Below are positions 1 to 10,432 of a DNA stretch of 64,000 bases, piece by piece. A program made the position numbers and the translations under genes. The stretch is from positions 868,001 to 932,000 of the forward strand of contig CP087974.1 in the NCBI GenBank assembly GCA_024426085.1, given 5' to 3'. Positions within the stretch are counted from its first letter, which is position 1. Every line of letters begins with the position of its first letter. The DNA is from Rhizobium sp. RCAM05350 (GTDB taxonomy: Bacteria; Pseudomonadota; Alphaproteobacteria; Rhizobiales; Rhizobiaceae). A model generated the notes under the pieces. That model did no database searches and was not told the DNA's origin. It worked only from the letters and a program-made list of their open reading frames with translations.

Positions 1-330
1 GTCATCAAGCACGCGGGCGTCATATTCAGTTCCGGGCAGCGTTTCGGTGATCTCGAGCGACCGCACGATCGGCTGGCCGTGCCGGTCGAGATGGGTATAG
101 GTCTGCTGCACCCGGTTGGGCGTGTCCGGCAGACTGCGGCTGGTCAGAACGGAATGATGCCAGTCGGCAGACGTCCCAAGCGGAAAAACGGCGTGCCAGA
201 CCTTGGCCCGGCTTGCACGGAACGATCCATGCACACGCACCGTGCGCAGCCCGATCGGTACCGCCAACAGAATCCATAGGAGGCCGACATTGATGACAAG
301 AAGCGCGATCGCCGGTGAATGCGCCGCCAT
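1..330 (-). CDS. Unrecognised membrane-anchored protein, partial (C-terminus beyond the window)
   Basis: The frame opens at an ATG ending at 330, with GGAGAA a few bases upstream as ribosome binding site, and stays open to the window edge (110 codons). Residues 7-28 form one hydrophobic segment (AIALLVINVGLLWILLAV), so the protein is probably anchored in the inner membrane by its N-terminus. The remainder is soluble in character, with basic and aromatic residues. I recognise no motif and do not assign a function. A small anchored lipid-binding-like domain is possible but only a guess. No gene is seen between it and the next minus-strand gene at 429. Confidence 0.6.
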   Translation of the reverse strand, partial: MAAHSPAIALLVINVGLLWILLAVPIGLRTVRVHGSFRASRAKVWHAVFPLGTSADWHHSVLTSRSLPDTPNRVQQTYTHLDRHGQPIVRSLEITETLPGTEYDARVLDD

Positions 331-428
331 ATGCGTTCTCCCATTGATCGTCAGCCGAACGCTAGCTGCAGAGCATGAACAAATCATGCGGGAGGCCGAT
401 ATCCGCCGGCCTCCCTGCTTTTAAAACA

Positions 429-1030
429 CTATGCCACTGCAATACGGTCGCTGGGCAGCCCGGTCAGGATACCGATCTGATCGAACATCCGGCGTTCGCG
501 TGCCGTCAACTGGCCGCCCGCGAGCGCGCAATTGCACTCATGACCCTGGCGATCAGAAGGATATCGGCTTTCTGCAGCCCATTCTGCCGGTTGCCCTGCA
601 GCCCGGCCCAGGCACCGACATCCTCGGTCATCGCCATGCGGATCTGTTCCAATGCAAAGATGGACAGGCTGTCGGGAATTCGCTTGGAAATGTCGATGAT
701 ATGAAACAAAAGATCGAGTTCGATCCGCGAATTCACCACGCCCCGTGTCGAGATCATTGCGATCAGCCAATCGGCATTCAATTCGTCCATGGCGCCTTGC
801 GGATAGCAGGTATGGACAATGAAATCCGTCAAGGTGTCGATGAAGTAGTGATGCCATTCTGCGCATTTTTCGCTGCACGAACTGTTGATCGCCAGCAGGA
901 TTACCGCATCCTGCGATGCGGTAATCCCTGGAACGAAGACATGTTCGCGCAAGATGGCGATATCATCGGCCGTCAAGCGCATTTTCCCGGCGATCACACA
1001 TGCCGGATAAGAAAGACGAAGTTCACCCAT
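429..1030 (-). CDS. Conserved-looking hypothetical protein (one frameshift)
   Basis: The gene starts at the ATG ending at 1030 (MGELRLSYPACVIAGKMRLT). The reading frame is coherent until about 515-520, where MSAIARSRA should continue as GGQLTARERRMFDQIGIL in the neighbouring frame and end at 429. Adding one G to the run there restores about 200 residues. The protein is acidic, has several cysteines, no signal peptide and no membrane segment, and is probably cytoplasmic. I do not recognise a family. It stands alone between two minus-strand genes. The break fits the indel problem seen across the window, so I do not treat it as a pseudogene. Confidence 0.6.
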
Positions 1031-1125
1031 CGTTTCTCTCCCGTTCCATCATGAAACTCAGCCGAGCCTAGGCGCAAGCCGTTTCCAATCCGGAAAGAAT
1101 GAGTGTTAGCAAAGGCTTGATGGAT

Positions 1126-2066
1126 TCAATCAATTTTTACCATTAAGCCTGCCCGCCGCTCCCGCCAGATCATGAACAGGCCGGAGCCGACAATGATGGC
1201 AATGCCCAGCCATTTCGACAGTGTTGGGAACTCGCCAAAGATCAGGAAACCCAGGGCGGTGCCGGTGATGATCTCCAGATAATGGAACGGCGCCAGAAGC
1301 GACACGGGCGCTGCCTGGAATGCCTTGACCACCAGAAGATGGCCATAGCCGGAGATGGTGCCGAGGGCGATGACCAGAACCCAGCCCAGCGTGGAATGCG
1401 GCAGCGACGGCACGAAATCCTCCGAGCCGGTGCTGTAGCCGATCGCAATGGCCACGATCATGAACAGCGAGCCGCCGATGCCGGCGATGGTCTGCATCGT
1501 CAAAGGCGTGTCCGCATTGCCGACAACCCGGTTCAACAACAGATAGCAGGCAAACAGGAACGCACAGAAAACCGGCAGCAACGACTTCAGCCCGAAAATC
1601 TCGAAGCTCGGCTGGATGACGATCATTGCCCCGCCGAAGCCGATGAAGATGGCAAGCCAGCGCCGCCAGCCGACCTTTTCACGCAAGACCAGTGCAGAAA
1701 GGCAGGTGAGGATAAACGGCTCGACGAAATAGATGGCGAAGACATCAGCAAGCGGCATGTACTTGACCGAGACGAAAAGAGCAAGGCCGCCGCCGCAAGC
1801 AGCACGCCGCGCAGCAGATTGAACCAAAGACGCTTTGGTTTCAGCGCGCGCAGACCACCAGTCGACAAAAGCATCGGCAGAACCGACACCAGCTGGAAGA
1901 AGAACCGGTAGAACGTCACCTGCGCCGGCGACATGCCTTGATAGACCGCCATATATTTGGCGATCGCATCCATGCAGGGCAGGATGATCATCGCCACCAG
2001 CATGATCACAAGTCCCTGCATGACGGTATGCGCAGGCGTGGCGGCAGTCGGCGTGGATGTGCTCAA
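1126..2066 (-). CDS. DMT-family (EamA) transporter
   Basis: An integral membrane protein of roughly 310 residues with about ten hydrophobic segments in two repeats, as in the drug/metabolite transporter superfamily. It includes MQGLVIMLVAMIILPCMDAI at the start and ISGYGHLLVVKAFQAAPVSL in the second half. Members export or import metabolites; the substrate cannot be read from sequence. The first half (to about 1775) and second half lie in different frames. Restoring one T in a T-run near 1775 joins GVLLAAAALLF to VSVKYMPLADV. The start is uncertain: I chose a TTG ending at 2066 (LSTSTPTAATPAHTV...), while an ATG ending at 2021 would give a 298-residue protein. Confidence 0.8.
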
Positions 2067-2263
2067 GGAGAATGTCCCATTCTCGGCGTCGTCTGAAACC
2101 GGCAACGGCCAGAAGACGTTTTTGGCTGCTTTTTGGCGTGGAAGGGTGTCCAATCTCGCCGGAGAGCCTATAAATTGCAACCCTTGAAGTCAACGACCAC
2201 GATCATGCGGCCGCCCCGGAACTCGACCCATCCAAGCCCATTAAGGCACAAAGGAGAGACCTG

Positions 2264-2660
2264 ATGCGTCTATCGACCGACACCGTTTTAGCTATGATTC
2301 GTCAGCCAGCCGACAATGATACGCTCGGAGGCCGCATCTGGCGTGCGCGCTGATGCGATGAATCTTTCGACAAAGGATCCGGCTAACCAGCTCGGTGTTC
2401 GCACGGATACGATTGCCGCCTGGGAACGCGACCGTTCCGAGCCGCGCACCAACCGGCTCTTCATGCTCGCAGGCGTGCTCGGCGTGGCACCAGCCTGGCT
2501 GATTGCCGGCATCGGCGACGCGCCGAAGGATGACCTCTCAAGCACAGCGTCTGGACAGTTGCGCGATCAGCTGGCGCAGGTGAAGAAACTGCATGAGCAG
2601 ACGGGAAAGGCGATCTCAGCCCTTGAGATGGAGATCAACCGCGTCCTACAGGACATGTAA
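2264..2660 (+). CDS. XRE-family helix-turn-helix regulator (one frameshift)
   Basis: The gene starts at ATG 2264 behind AAGGAGAG. It reads MRLSTDTVLAMIRQPADND up to 2350, then needs removal of an inserted T at 2351 to continue RDAMNLSTKDPANQLGVRTD. Residues about 30-85 form a Cro/CI-type helix-turn-helix (LANQLGV-like helix, then TIAAWERDRSEPR as recognition helix). The C-terminal 40 residues are an amphipathic, probably coiled-coil stretch (QLRDQLAQVKKLHEQTGKA) that may dimerise. The regulator sits just upstream of the adhC formaldehyde gene on the same strand, so a link is possible, but no operator was identified. Confidence 0.8.
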
Positions 2661-2750
2661 TATTTCACCGCCGATTCTGAGCCGATTCCGGCTTGAGCGC
2701 CGCCGACCACTCTGCGATTGTGGCGCGAATTCATTTCAGGGAGACGAACT

Positions 2751-3878
<1,128 letters not shown>

Positions 3879-3987
3879 GATTACCCCAAAAATCGACTTC
3901 GATTTCCCGCGGATCAAAGCATAAGAATCCTGACAGCGCCGCGCCCATCTCGGGTCGCGGCGGCCATCCATATCAAGGAGGATTGTT

Positions 3988-4392
3988 ATGCTGATACGTT
4001 GCCTGACTGCCGCAGCTCTGTTGGTTCTAACACCGATGGCTGCGATGGCCGATCCGGTCGGACTGTACGATGTCATCGGAAACAATCCCGACGACGGCAG
4101 CGAATATCGTGGAACTGCCGAGGTCAAAAGAACAGGCGCCACCTACAGCGTCACTTGGAATATCGGCGTGTCAAACTTCATCGGTACTGGCCTCGGCGCG
4201 AAGTTCGTCAGCGATACGCGTTTCGAAATGGGCGTAGCGGGACCGGATGACATTGCGCTTTCGGTGGGCTATGTCGCCAAGGACAACTTCGGAGTGGCAA
4301 TGTATTTCGAGCAGCCGGACGGACATTGGGAAGGCGTGTGGACCTATGGCGGATCAACGAAGGCAACGACCGAAAAATGGTACAGGAAATGA
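3988..4392 (+). CDS. Secreted hypothetical protein, 134 residues
   Basis: A small exported protein preceded by a strong AAGGAGG ribosome binding site. Residues 1-21 (MLIRCLTAAALLVLTPMAAM then A) form a typical signal peptide with cleavage after AMA. The mature part is rich in Gly, Thr and aromatics (GLYDVIGNNPDDGSEYRGTA, TYSVTWNIG, EGVWTYGGS), which suggests a beta-sheet fold in the periplasm. I recognise no family motif and no cysteines remain in the mature part. It lies 109 bp downstream of adhC and 72 bp upstream of a UPF0178 gene on the same strand. Function unknown. Confidence 0.75.
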   Translation: MLIRCLTAAALLVLTPMAAMADPVGLYDVIGNNPDDGSEYRGTAEVKRTGATYSVTWNIGVSNFIGTGLGAKFVSDTRFEMGVAGPDDIALSVGYVAKDNFGVAMYFEQPDGHWEGVWTYGGSTKATTEKWYRK

Positions 4393-4464
4393 CGATGTGA
4401 GGGCTGGAATGATCAGACAGAGCTTCGCTGCTGCGACGATAATCGCAGCGAGCCGGGTTTAGCC

Positions 4465-4929
4465 ATGTCCGAGCGGGAACCCAGCACCATCTACGTCGAT
4501 GCCGATGCATGTCCGGTCAAGCCGGAAATCCTGAAGGTCGCCGAGCGCCATGGCTTGCCCGTGGTGCTCGTCGCCAATTCCGGCCTTCGCCCGTCCCGTG
4601 ACCCAATGGTCCGCAACGTCATCGTCTCCGCTGGTTTCGACGCCGCCGACGACTGGATCGCCGAACGGGCCGGCGATGGCGACATTGTGATTACCGCCGA
4701 TGTACCTTTGGCCGGGCGCTGCGTTGCCGCCGGCGCGCAGGTAACCGGACCGACGGGCCGCATCTTCGACAAGGCCAATATCGGCATGGCGACCGCCATG
4801 CGGGATCTGGGCGCCCATTTGCGCGAGACCGGCGAGAGCAAGGGCTACAACGCCGCCTTCTCGCCGCGCGACCGGTCGGCTTTTCTTGAAACGCTCGACC
4901 GGCTTTGCTGCCGTGTCAAACAACGTTAG
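4465..4929 (+). CDS. UPF0178 (YaiI/YqxD, DUF188) family protein
   Basis: A 154-residue cytoplasmic protein. Near its N-terminus it carries IYVDADACPVKPEI, the signature of the UPF0178/DUF188 family. It continues with the family-typical DDWIAERAGDGDIVITADVP and GPTGRIFDKANIG. These proteins resemble PIN/NYN nucleases in fold, but no activity is established, so only the family is assigned. The frame is intact. The following DUF1345 gene starts 22 bp after its stop, which suggests co-transcription. Confidence 0.88.
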   Translation: MSEREPSTIYVDADACPVKPEILKVAERHGLPVVLVANSGLRPSRDPMVRNVIVSAGFDAADDWIAERAGDGDIVITADVPLAGRCVAAGAQVTGPTGRIFDKANIGMATAMRDLGAHLRETGESKGYNAAFSPRDRSAFLETLDRLCCRVKQR

Positions 4930-4951
4930 AACAGCAGGATCGGGATCCCTC

Positions 4952-5605
4952 ATGAGCTTTTCGGACAGGAAGATCGCGCATCGCCGCCATACGCCGTTCT
5001 ACGCGGGCGGTATCTGCGCCACGATCACATTTGCCGTGTGCCTGTTTGCCAAGCCGCCCTTGGCGGTCAATCTGGCCGCAGTGGTCTTCTTCCTTGTCTA
5101 TCTGCTGATGATCGCCGGCCGCATTCCCAGGCTGACCGGCGCATACCTGAAGCATCATGCTGCCCGCACTGACGAACCGGCAATCATCATCTTTGCCGTG
5201 ACGCTGGCAACAGCCACGATTTCACTTGTCTCGCTGTTCATGGCGCTGAATACCGGCAGCACGGAAACAGCGCTGGATCTCGTGCTGGCATTCTCCTCCG
5301 TCACCCTCGGCTGGCTGACGATCCATACGATGGCGGCGATGCACTACGCCCATAGCTACTGGAGCCTGCAGGCGGCGACGAGCGACGGAGACAATCGTGG
5401 CCTTGAGTTTCCAGGTACGAAGGAACCCGGCGGCTACGACTTCCTCTACTTCGCCTTTGTCATAGGCATGACAGCGCAAACCTCGGATATTGCGATTACC
5501 TCGACCGGCATGCGAAAGATCAATCTTTTGCACGCGATCGTCTCCTTCTTCTTCAACACGGTGCTGGTGGCGGCCGCGGTCAACGCGGCGGTGTCGCTGG
5601 CCTAG
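4952..5605 (+). CDS. DUF1345 family membrane protein
   Basis: A 217-residue inner-membrane protein with about five hydrophobic segments, for example FYAGGICATITFAVC, LAAVVFFLVYLLMIAG, IIIFAVTLATATISLVSLFM and LLHAIVSFFFNTVLVAAAV. The stretch GGYDFLYFAFVIGMTAQTSD is characteristic of DUF1345 proteins. The role of the family is unknown. I chose ATG 4952 (MSFSDRKIAHRRHTPFYAGG), which lies 22 bp after the UPF0178 stop. An upstream in-frame start would overlap that gene. The frame is unbroken. Confidence 0.85.
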   Translation: MSFSDRKIAHRRHTPFYAGGICATITFAVCLFAKPPLAVNLAAVVFFLVYLLMIAGRIPRLTGAYLKHHAARTDEPAIIIFAVTLATATISLVSLFMALNTGSTETALDLVLAFSSVTLGWLTIHTMAAMHYAHSYWSLQAATSDGDNRGLEFPGTKEPGGYDFLYFAFVIGMTAQTSDIAITSTGMRKINLLHAIVSFFFNTVLVAAAVNAAVSLA

Positions 5606-5634
5606 CGTCGTTTTCAGCTTCAAGGGAGCACAGC

Positions 5635-6467
5635 TTGAAAGTCCTTTCCCAGAACACCGCCTTTGGCGGCATGCAGGGCGTCTTTTCGCACGGTTCACAG
5701 GCCTGCGGGGTCGAGATGACCTTTGCGGTCTATATCCCGCCGCAGGCGATCACGACGCCCTGCCCGGTCGTCTGGTATCTCTCGGGCCTCACCTGCACCC
5801 ATGCGAACGTGATGGAAAAGGCGAATACCGCCGGATGGCCGCTGAACTCGGCCTGATCATCGTCTGCCCGGACACCAGCCCGCGTGGCAGCGACGTTCCG
5901 GACGAGCTGACCAACTGGCAGATGGGCAAGGGTGCGAGTTTCTATCTCGATGCCACAGAGGCGCCCTGGGCCGAAAACTACCAGATGTACACCTACATCA
6001 CCCAGGAGCTTCCCGCTTTCATCGGCCAGCACTTTCGCATCGACATGGCCCGCCAGGGTATTTTTGGCCATTCCATGGGCGGTCACGGCGCTATGACGAT
6101 CGCGCTGAAAACCCGGACCGGTTCAAGAGCTGCTCGGCCTTCGCGCCGATCGTCAGAACCCTCGACAGCGGACTGGTCAGTCGGCGCCTTCGAAAAATAT
6201 CTCGGCGAGGACAAGGCAGGCTGGCGGCAATACGACGCCTGTGCGCTGGTGACGGACGGCGCCCGCTTCCCGGAATTCCTGATCGATCAGGGCAAGGCCG
6301 ACAATTTCCTGGAAACCGGCCTGCGGCCATGGCTTTTCGAGGACGCCATCAAAGGAACCGGTATCGGCCTGACGCTGCGCATGCACGAACGCTATGACCA
6401 TTCCTACTATTTCATCTCGTCCTTCATGGACGAGCACCTGAAATGGCACGCCGAGCGGCTCGCGTAA
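5635..6467 (+). CDS. fghA: S-formylglutathione hydrolase (three frameshifts)
   Basis: A cytoplasmic esterase D-type enzyme that hydrolyses S-formylglutathione to formate and glutathione, completing the route begun by AdhC. The nucleophile motif GHSMGGHG, the oxyanion-side SGLTCTHAN and the C-terminal HERYDHSYYFISSFMDEHL with the catalytic His are all visible. Three indels break the frame. One G is missing near 5821 (restores EKGEYRRMAAELGL). One A is missing in the run at about 6108. An A is inserted at 6155. The last two compensate each other, so residues between them read out of frame. The start is TTG 5635 after CAAGGGAGC. A strong terminator follows the stop. Confidence 0.92.
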
Positions 6468-6486
6468 GCTTCAAACACACGAACTG

Positions 6487-6520
6487 AAAAACCGCCCCCT
6501 CATGCACGGGCGGTTTTTTA
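6487..6520 (+). terminator. Intrinsic terminator after fghA
   Basis: ACCGCCC (6491-6497) pairs with GGGCGGT (6508-6514) around a short loop and is followed by a T-run; A-runs on the left extend the stem. It lies 20 bp after the fghA stop. With the opposing gene ending at 6562 it can serve both strands. Confidence 0.85.
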
Positions 6521-6561
6521 CCGGTCAGGATGCGGACTGGAAGCGCGGTCGGGCGGCGGTT

Positions 6562-6838
6562 TCAACGATGCGGATGCTCGATTCTGCACTGGCCATGATG
6601 GCCTTCCATATCGACGACTACATGCCAGTGACCTGATTGCAGGAATGACCAGCCGGATCGGCGACTTGCGCGCAACGCCGCCAACGAACTGGTGCTTCAT
6701 AGTTTCCTTGTAGAGCTGAAAGTTGTTGTCTGTCATCAGCCGTACATTGGCGACGGCCGACAGGGTGATCTCGATGGTCACGCCGGCGCGCTGCTGCCTG
6801 AGGTCATAATGGGTGAAGCTGAACTTCAGTTTCGTCAT
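6562..6838 (-). CDS. DUF1883 family protein (one frameshift)
   Basis: A small protein starting MTKLKFSFTHYDLRQQRAGV and continuing VRLMTDNNFQLYKETMKHQF, the recognisable N-terminal block of DUF1883 proteins. After RLVIP the frame needs one base removed near 6639 to read SGHWHVVVDMEGHHG and end at 6562, giving about 91 residues. The family occurs alone or joined to signalling domains and its biochemical role is not established. The gene faces fghA across a shared terminator and is divergent from crcB. Confidence 0.78.
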
Positions 6839-7003
6839 TGCACTTCCGCTTGAAAACAGCCTTGCCAGGAGCCGTCATATTAGAACTTGCGTGTTAAAAA
6901 TTGGTTTTCCAACAACCCCGCCGAATGGCAGTCTCCACCCTTCGGTGCACCAAAACGGGCGGCTATCTTTTCCACCGCGCCGGTTTCGGCTATGGCATTT
7001 GCC

Positions 7004-7381
7004 ATGACAAACATCCTTCTCGTTGCCGCCGGTGGCGCTCTCGGTTCCGTGCTGCGCTATCTCGTTGGCCTGTGGACGCTGCGCAGCTTCGGACCATCAT
7101 TTCCGTGGGGAACGCTGGCGGTCAACATCACCGGCTCCTTCCTGATCGGTGTTTTTGCCGAGGTGATCGCCTGCAAATTTGGGGCGTCGGCGGAGATGCG
7201 CATGTTCTTGATCACCGGTATCCTTGGCGGCTACACGACGTTCTCCGCCTTCTCGCTGGACGCAATCACGCTGCTTGAACGCGGCGAACCGGTCACGGCG
7301 CTGATTTATGTGGCTTCCAGCGTGCTTCTTTCGGCTCTCGCGGTGTTTGCCGGGCTGGCCCTTATGCGCGCAATGGTCTAA
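7004..7381 (+). CDS. crcB: Fluoride channel CrcB/Fluc
   Basis: A 125-residue protein with four hydrophobic segments. It carries the Fluc hallmarks GGALGSVLRYLVG near the N-terminus, FPWGTLAVNITGSFLIG (the conserved GT..VN..G block) and GILGGYTTFSAFSLDAI (the TTFS phenylalanine-box region). Members form dual-topology dimers in the inner membrane that export fluoride. I used ATG 7004 (MTNILLVAAGG). In-frame codons upstream to 6887 look non-coding. No convincing fluoride riboswitch is seen upstream. Confidence 0.93.
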   Translation: MTNILLVAAGGALGSVLRYLVGLWTLRSFGPSFPWGTLAVNITGSFLIGVFAEVIACKFGASAEMRMFLITGILGGYTTFSAFSLDAITLLERGEPVTALIYVASSVLLSALAVFAGLALMRAMV

Positions 7382-7506
7382 AGGGACCTCTCAGAGCGCC
7401 GTGCGTCCACTTGGACCGGCCTGCTCTGTCATATCAGTTTGTGCACGGATTTCCGGTCGGCACCATTGTCGGGGCGCTATGGCAATTGGATGCAGGTAGA
7501 AACAAG

Positions 7507-8499
7507 ATGGCGGGTATTGAACACAAGCAGGTCGGATCCGACGAGGCGGGCATGCGGCTCGATCGTTGGTTCAAGATCCATTATCCGGGCCTCGGCTTCG
7601 GTCCGCTGCAAAAGCTGCTGCGCTCCGGCCAGGTCCGCGTCGATGGCGGCCGCGTCAAATCGGATATGCGCGTCCAACCCGGCCAGGTCGTGCGAATTCC
7701 GCCGATGGAGGTCGATCCGAAGACAAGGACAGGCCCGATCGCGGGCCGTGACCTTCGCCATGCATCCGATCATGAGCTTTTGTCGCGCATGCTGCTGCAT
7801 GAAGACGCCAAGGTGATCGTTCTCAACAAGCCGCCCGGCATTGCCGTTCAGGGCGGTTCGGGCATCAACCGCCATATCGATGACATGCTGGAAGCCTGGA
7901 CCAGCCCCAAGGGCGAAAAGCCGCGCCTCGTTCACCGGCTCGACCGCGACACATCCGGCGTTCTGGTCATCGCCCGCACCCCGCGGTGCGGCCCAGAAGC
8001 TGACGGCTGCCTTCCATGAGCGCGATACCAAGAAAACCTACTGGGCGATGGTCAAGGGCGTACCGCGCAAGAAGGAAGACAAGATCTCGACCTGGCTGGT
8101 CAAGGAACAGACACCGGACGGCGACCGCATGCGGATTGCCAAGCATGGCGAGGACGGTGCCGACCACGCGGTTTCCTATTACCGGATCATCGAGACGGCC
8201 GGCCAGAACCTGACCTGGCTGGAAATGGAGCCCTATACCGGTCGTACCCACCAGCTCGCGTCCATGCCGCCCATATCGGCCACCCGATCATCGGCGATCC
8301 GAAATATTTTGGTGCCGAATTCAATTGGGCGTTTCCCGGCGGCGTTCAGAACAAGCTGCATCTGCATGCCCGGCGCATCGACGTTCCACATCCGGACGGC
8401 GGGCGCCTGATCGTGACCGCGCCGATGCCGCAACATATGGTCCAGAGCTGGAACCTGATCGGCTTCGACATGGCCAGCGCCGAGGAAGCCGACGACTGA
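7507..8499 (+). CDS. rluC: RluA-family 23S rRNA pseudouridine synthase (two frameshifts)
   Basis: The N-terminus holds an S4 RNA-binding domain (GMRLDRWFKIHYPGLGFG ... LLRSGQVRVDGGRV). It is followed by the RluA catalytic block with IVLNKPPGIAVQGGSG and VHRLDRDTSGVLVIART, whose second Asp in HRLDRDTSG is the catalytic residue. One extra C near 7980 and a lost base near 8257 split the frame. Repair gives RTRGAAQKLTAAFHERDTKK and later YTGRTHQLRVHAAHIGHP, ending IGFDMASAEEADD at 8499. RluC, which modifies three 23S sites, is the likeliest paralogue; RluD cannot be excluded. The stop overlaps the next start (TGATG). Confidence 0.88.
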
Positions 8500-9164
8500 T
8501 GAAACTCGCTCTTTTCGATTGTGACGGTACCCTGGTCGACAGCGCCGGGCTGATCCACGAAGTCATGGCGCGCACGTTCGAGGATTTCGGCCTGCCCCGT
8601 GTCACACTTGACGCCACCAAGAGCATCATCGGTCTGACGCTCGATATCGCCATCGCCCGGCTGATGCATCAACCGCATGTCGACGATCGTGCCCAGGCGA
8701 TGACGGCGCATTACAAGAAGCTTTATGGCGGTGTGCGTGCCGAAATGGATTTCCGCGAACCGCTTTTTCCCGGTATCGCGCCCCTGATCGCAGCGCTTTC
8801 TGCGCGCGATGCGCTTCTTCTGGGGGCCGTTACAGGAAAATCCTGCCGCGGACTTGATCAGATTTGTGCAAGCCACGGGTATGAAAAGACTTTCTTTGTT
8901 TCACGTACCGCCGACGACTGCCCGTCCAAGCCGCATCCAGCCATGGTGACGGAATGCTGCAGCGAGGCCGGTATCGACGCCAGGGACACCGTCGTCATCG
9001 GCGACGCGATCTACGACATGCAGATGGCCAAGAGCGCCGGTGCCTCAGCCATCGGCGTCGCCTGGGGGTATGCGTCCGTTCCCGAGCTGATCGAGGCGGG
9101 TGCGGACTACATTGCCCGCACTCCGCATGATATTCTGGACTGGATGGAGACATATCATGCCTGA
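8499..9164 (+). CDS. HAD-IA family hydrolase, phosphoglycolate-phosphatase-like
   Basis: A 221-residue cytoplasmic HAD-superfamily phosphatase. Motif I is FDCDGTLVDS (nucleophile D7, acid D9). The cap domain follows. Motif II lies at GAVTGKS. The motif III lysine is in CPSKPHPAM and motif IV is VIGDAIYDMQMAK. These are the Gph/CbbY-type features; the substrate is not determinable. It overlaps the pseudouridine synthase stop by one base and the ATP12 gene start by 8 bases, so the three genes are probably translationally coupled. Confidence 0.9.
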   Translation: MKLALFDCDGTLVDSAGLIHEVMARTFEDFGLPRVTLDATKSIIGLTLDIAIARLMHQPHVDDRAQAMTAHYKKLYGGVRAEMDFREPLFPGIAPLIAALSARDALLLGAVTGKSCRGLDQICASHGYEKTFFVSRTADDCPSKPHPAMVTECCSEAGIDARDTVVIGDAIYDMQMAKSAGASAIGVAWGYASVPELIEAGADYIARTPHDILDWMETYHA

Positions 9165-9944
9165 CATTCACGACGATCTGACTGAGGCGCTCAGCGACCC
9201 TGATCCTGTACGCCGCGCGCAGATACAGATGCACAAGCCGCTGCCGAAGCGTTTTTATACGACTGTGAGCATTGGCGTGGCCGACGACGGCGGCCACACC
9301 ATCCTTCTCGACGGCAGAGCCGTCCGCACGCCGGCAAAGCAGCATCTGACTGTGCCGACCCCGCGCGGTCGCCGAACTGCTCGCTGTGGAATGGGATGCG
9401 CAGAAAAACAATATCGACCCGGCAACGATGCCCGTCACCCGGCTAGCCAATACCGCTATCGATGGCGTCTCCAAGGATATCCGCGCCGTCTTCGACGACA
9501 TCCTCAACTTTGCCGGAACTGATCTTCTCTGTTACCGCGCTGGCGATCCTGAAGGTCTGGCGACCCGGCAGTCGGAACGCTGGGATCCGGTCCTCACCTG
9601 GGCGGCGGAGAAACTGGGGGCACGGTTTATTCTCGCCGAAGGTGTCGTGCATCAAGTTCAGCCGCGCGCCTGCCATCAACGGCGTTGCCGAAGCGCTTCG
9701 CGCCTATGCTACGCCTCTTGGCCTTGCCTGCCTGCACACGATCACCACGCTCACCGGCTCCGCCCTCATCGCCATCGCCTTTGCCGAAAAGCAGCTGACC
9801 GCGGACGAGGCCTGGGCGCTCGCCCATCTCGATGAGGACTGGCAGATCGAGCATTGGGGCACCGACGACGAAGCCTTCCAGCGCCGCGAAAACCGCTGGC
9901 AGGAAATGCAGGCCGCAACCGCGACGCTCGACGCCCTGCGCTGA
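9157..9944 (+). CDS. ATP12 family chaperone for F1-ATPase assembly (two frameshifts)
   Basis: Alphaproteobacterial ATP12 homologue, a chaperone thought to bind the F1 alpha subunit during ATP synthase assembly. Recognisable blocks are KRFYTTVSIGVADDGGHTIL, LDGRAVRTPAKQHLTVPTP, ELLAVEWDAQKNNIDPATMP and TRLANTAIDGVSKDI. Later blocks are TTLTGSALIAIAFAEKQLTA and EAWALAHLDEDWQIEHWGTD. An extra base near 9362 and a lost base near 9650 shift the frame; repair gives about 262 residues. It starts inside the HAD gene end and is followed by a bidirectional terminator. Confidence 0.88.
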
Positions 9945-9971
9945 TTTCTCAGGCACTAAACAATCGATACG

Positions 9972-10010
9972 AAAACACCCCCCGCGCAGCGTTCTGCACG
10001 AGGGTGTTTT
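9972..10010. terminator. Bidirectional terminator between the ATP12 gene and sugE
   Basis: AAAACACCC (9972-9980) pairs with GGGTGTTTT (10002-10010) and T-runs lie on both strands. It sits between two convergent genes, so it can end both transcripts. Confidence 0.8.
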
Positions 10011-10029
10011 TCATTCAACGCCCGGATTT

Positions 10030-10344
10030 TCAGGCGGTAAGCTTCAACCCGGCGATGCCGGCAACAATCAGCACGATACAGCCGATACGAACGGCGGTTG
10101 AAGGTTCGGCAAACAGAACAATGCCGAGAATGACCGTGCCGACGGTGCCGATGCCGGTCCAGACCGCATAGGCGGTGCCGAGCGGCAACGTATGCATGGC
10201 GACGCCGAGCAGAACGACGCTCGCCACCATGGAGGCGCCGGTCAGAACTGTCGGCATAAGCTTGGTGAAGCCTTCGGTATATTTCAGGCCGATCGCCCAA
10301 CCGATTTCGAGAATTCCTGCGAGGAAAAGGATAATCCAGGCCAC
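10030..10344 (-). CDS. sugE: Guanidinium exporter Gdx/SugE (small multidrug resistance family)
   Basis: A 104-residue inner-membrane protein with four helices. E13 in MAWIILFLAGILEIGWAIGL is the proton/substrate-coupling glutamate of the SMR family. GTAYAVWTGIGTVGTVILGI is the signature of the Gdx (SugE) branch, which exports guanidinium in exchange for protons. It starts at GTG ending at 10344 with an ACGGAG ribosome binding site. A guanidine-II riboswitch lies directly upstream and strongly supports guanidinium as the substrate. The frame is intact. Confidence 0.95.
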   Translation of the reverse strand: MAWIILFLAGILEIGWAIGLKYTEGFTKLMPTVLTGASMVASVVLLGVAMHTLPLGTAYAVWTGIGTVGTVILGIVLFAEPSTAVRIGCIVLIVAGIAGLKLTA

Positions 10345-10432
10345 GATTTACTCCGTCTAAAGGAGCGAGGCCGTCCTCGCGGATGTTCGGGTGTCAGATG
10401 ATGGTCACTGATCCCGTGCAGCCGTCTGCATA
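10345..10432 (-). promoter_or_regulatory. Guanidine-II riboswitch (mini-ykkC) in the sugE leader
   Basis: On the minus strand two perfect hairpins each carry an ACGG tetraloop. The first is TGCAG-ACGG-CTGCA (10430-10417) and the second is GCGAGG-ACGG-CCTCGC (10380-10365). They are separated by 36 nt. A pair of short stems with ACGR loops is the definition of the mini-ykkC/guanidine-II class, in which the two loops kiss on binding guanidinium. The second hairpin ends about 20 nt before the GTG start, and the ACGGAG ribosome binding site (10356-10351) lies just beyond it, which fits control of translation initiation. Confidence 0.9.

Noticed and set aside
6840..7003. Possible fluoride riboswitch before crcB
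   Set aside because: A GAATGGCAGTCTCC stretch recalls part of the motif, but the CTGATGA-type core and the pairing needed for the pseudoknot are missing.
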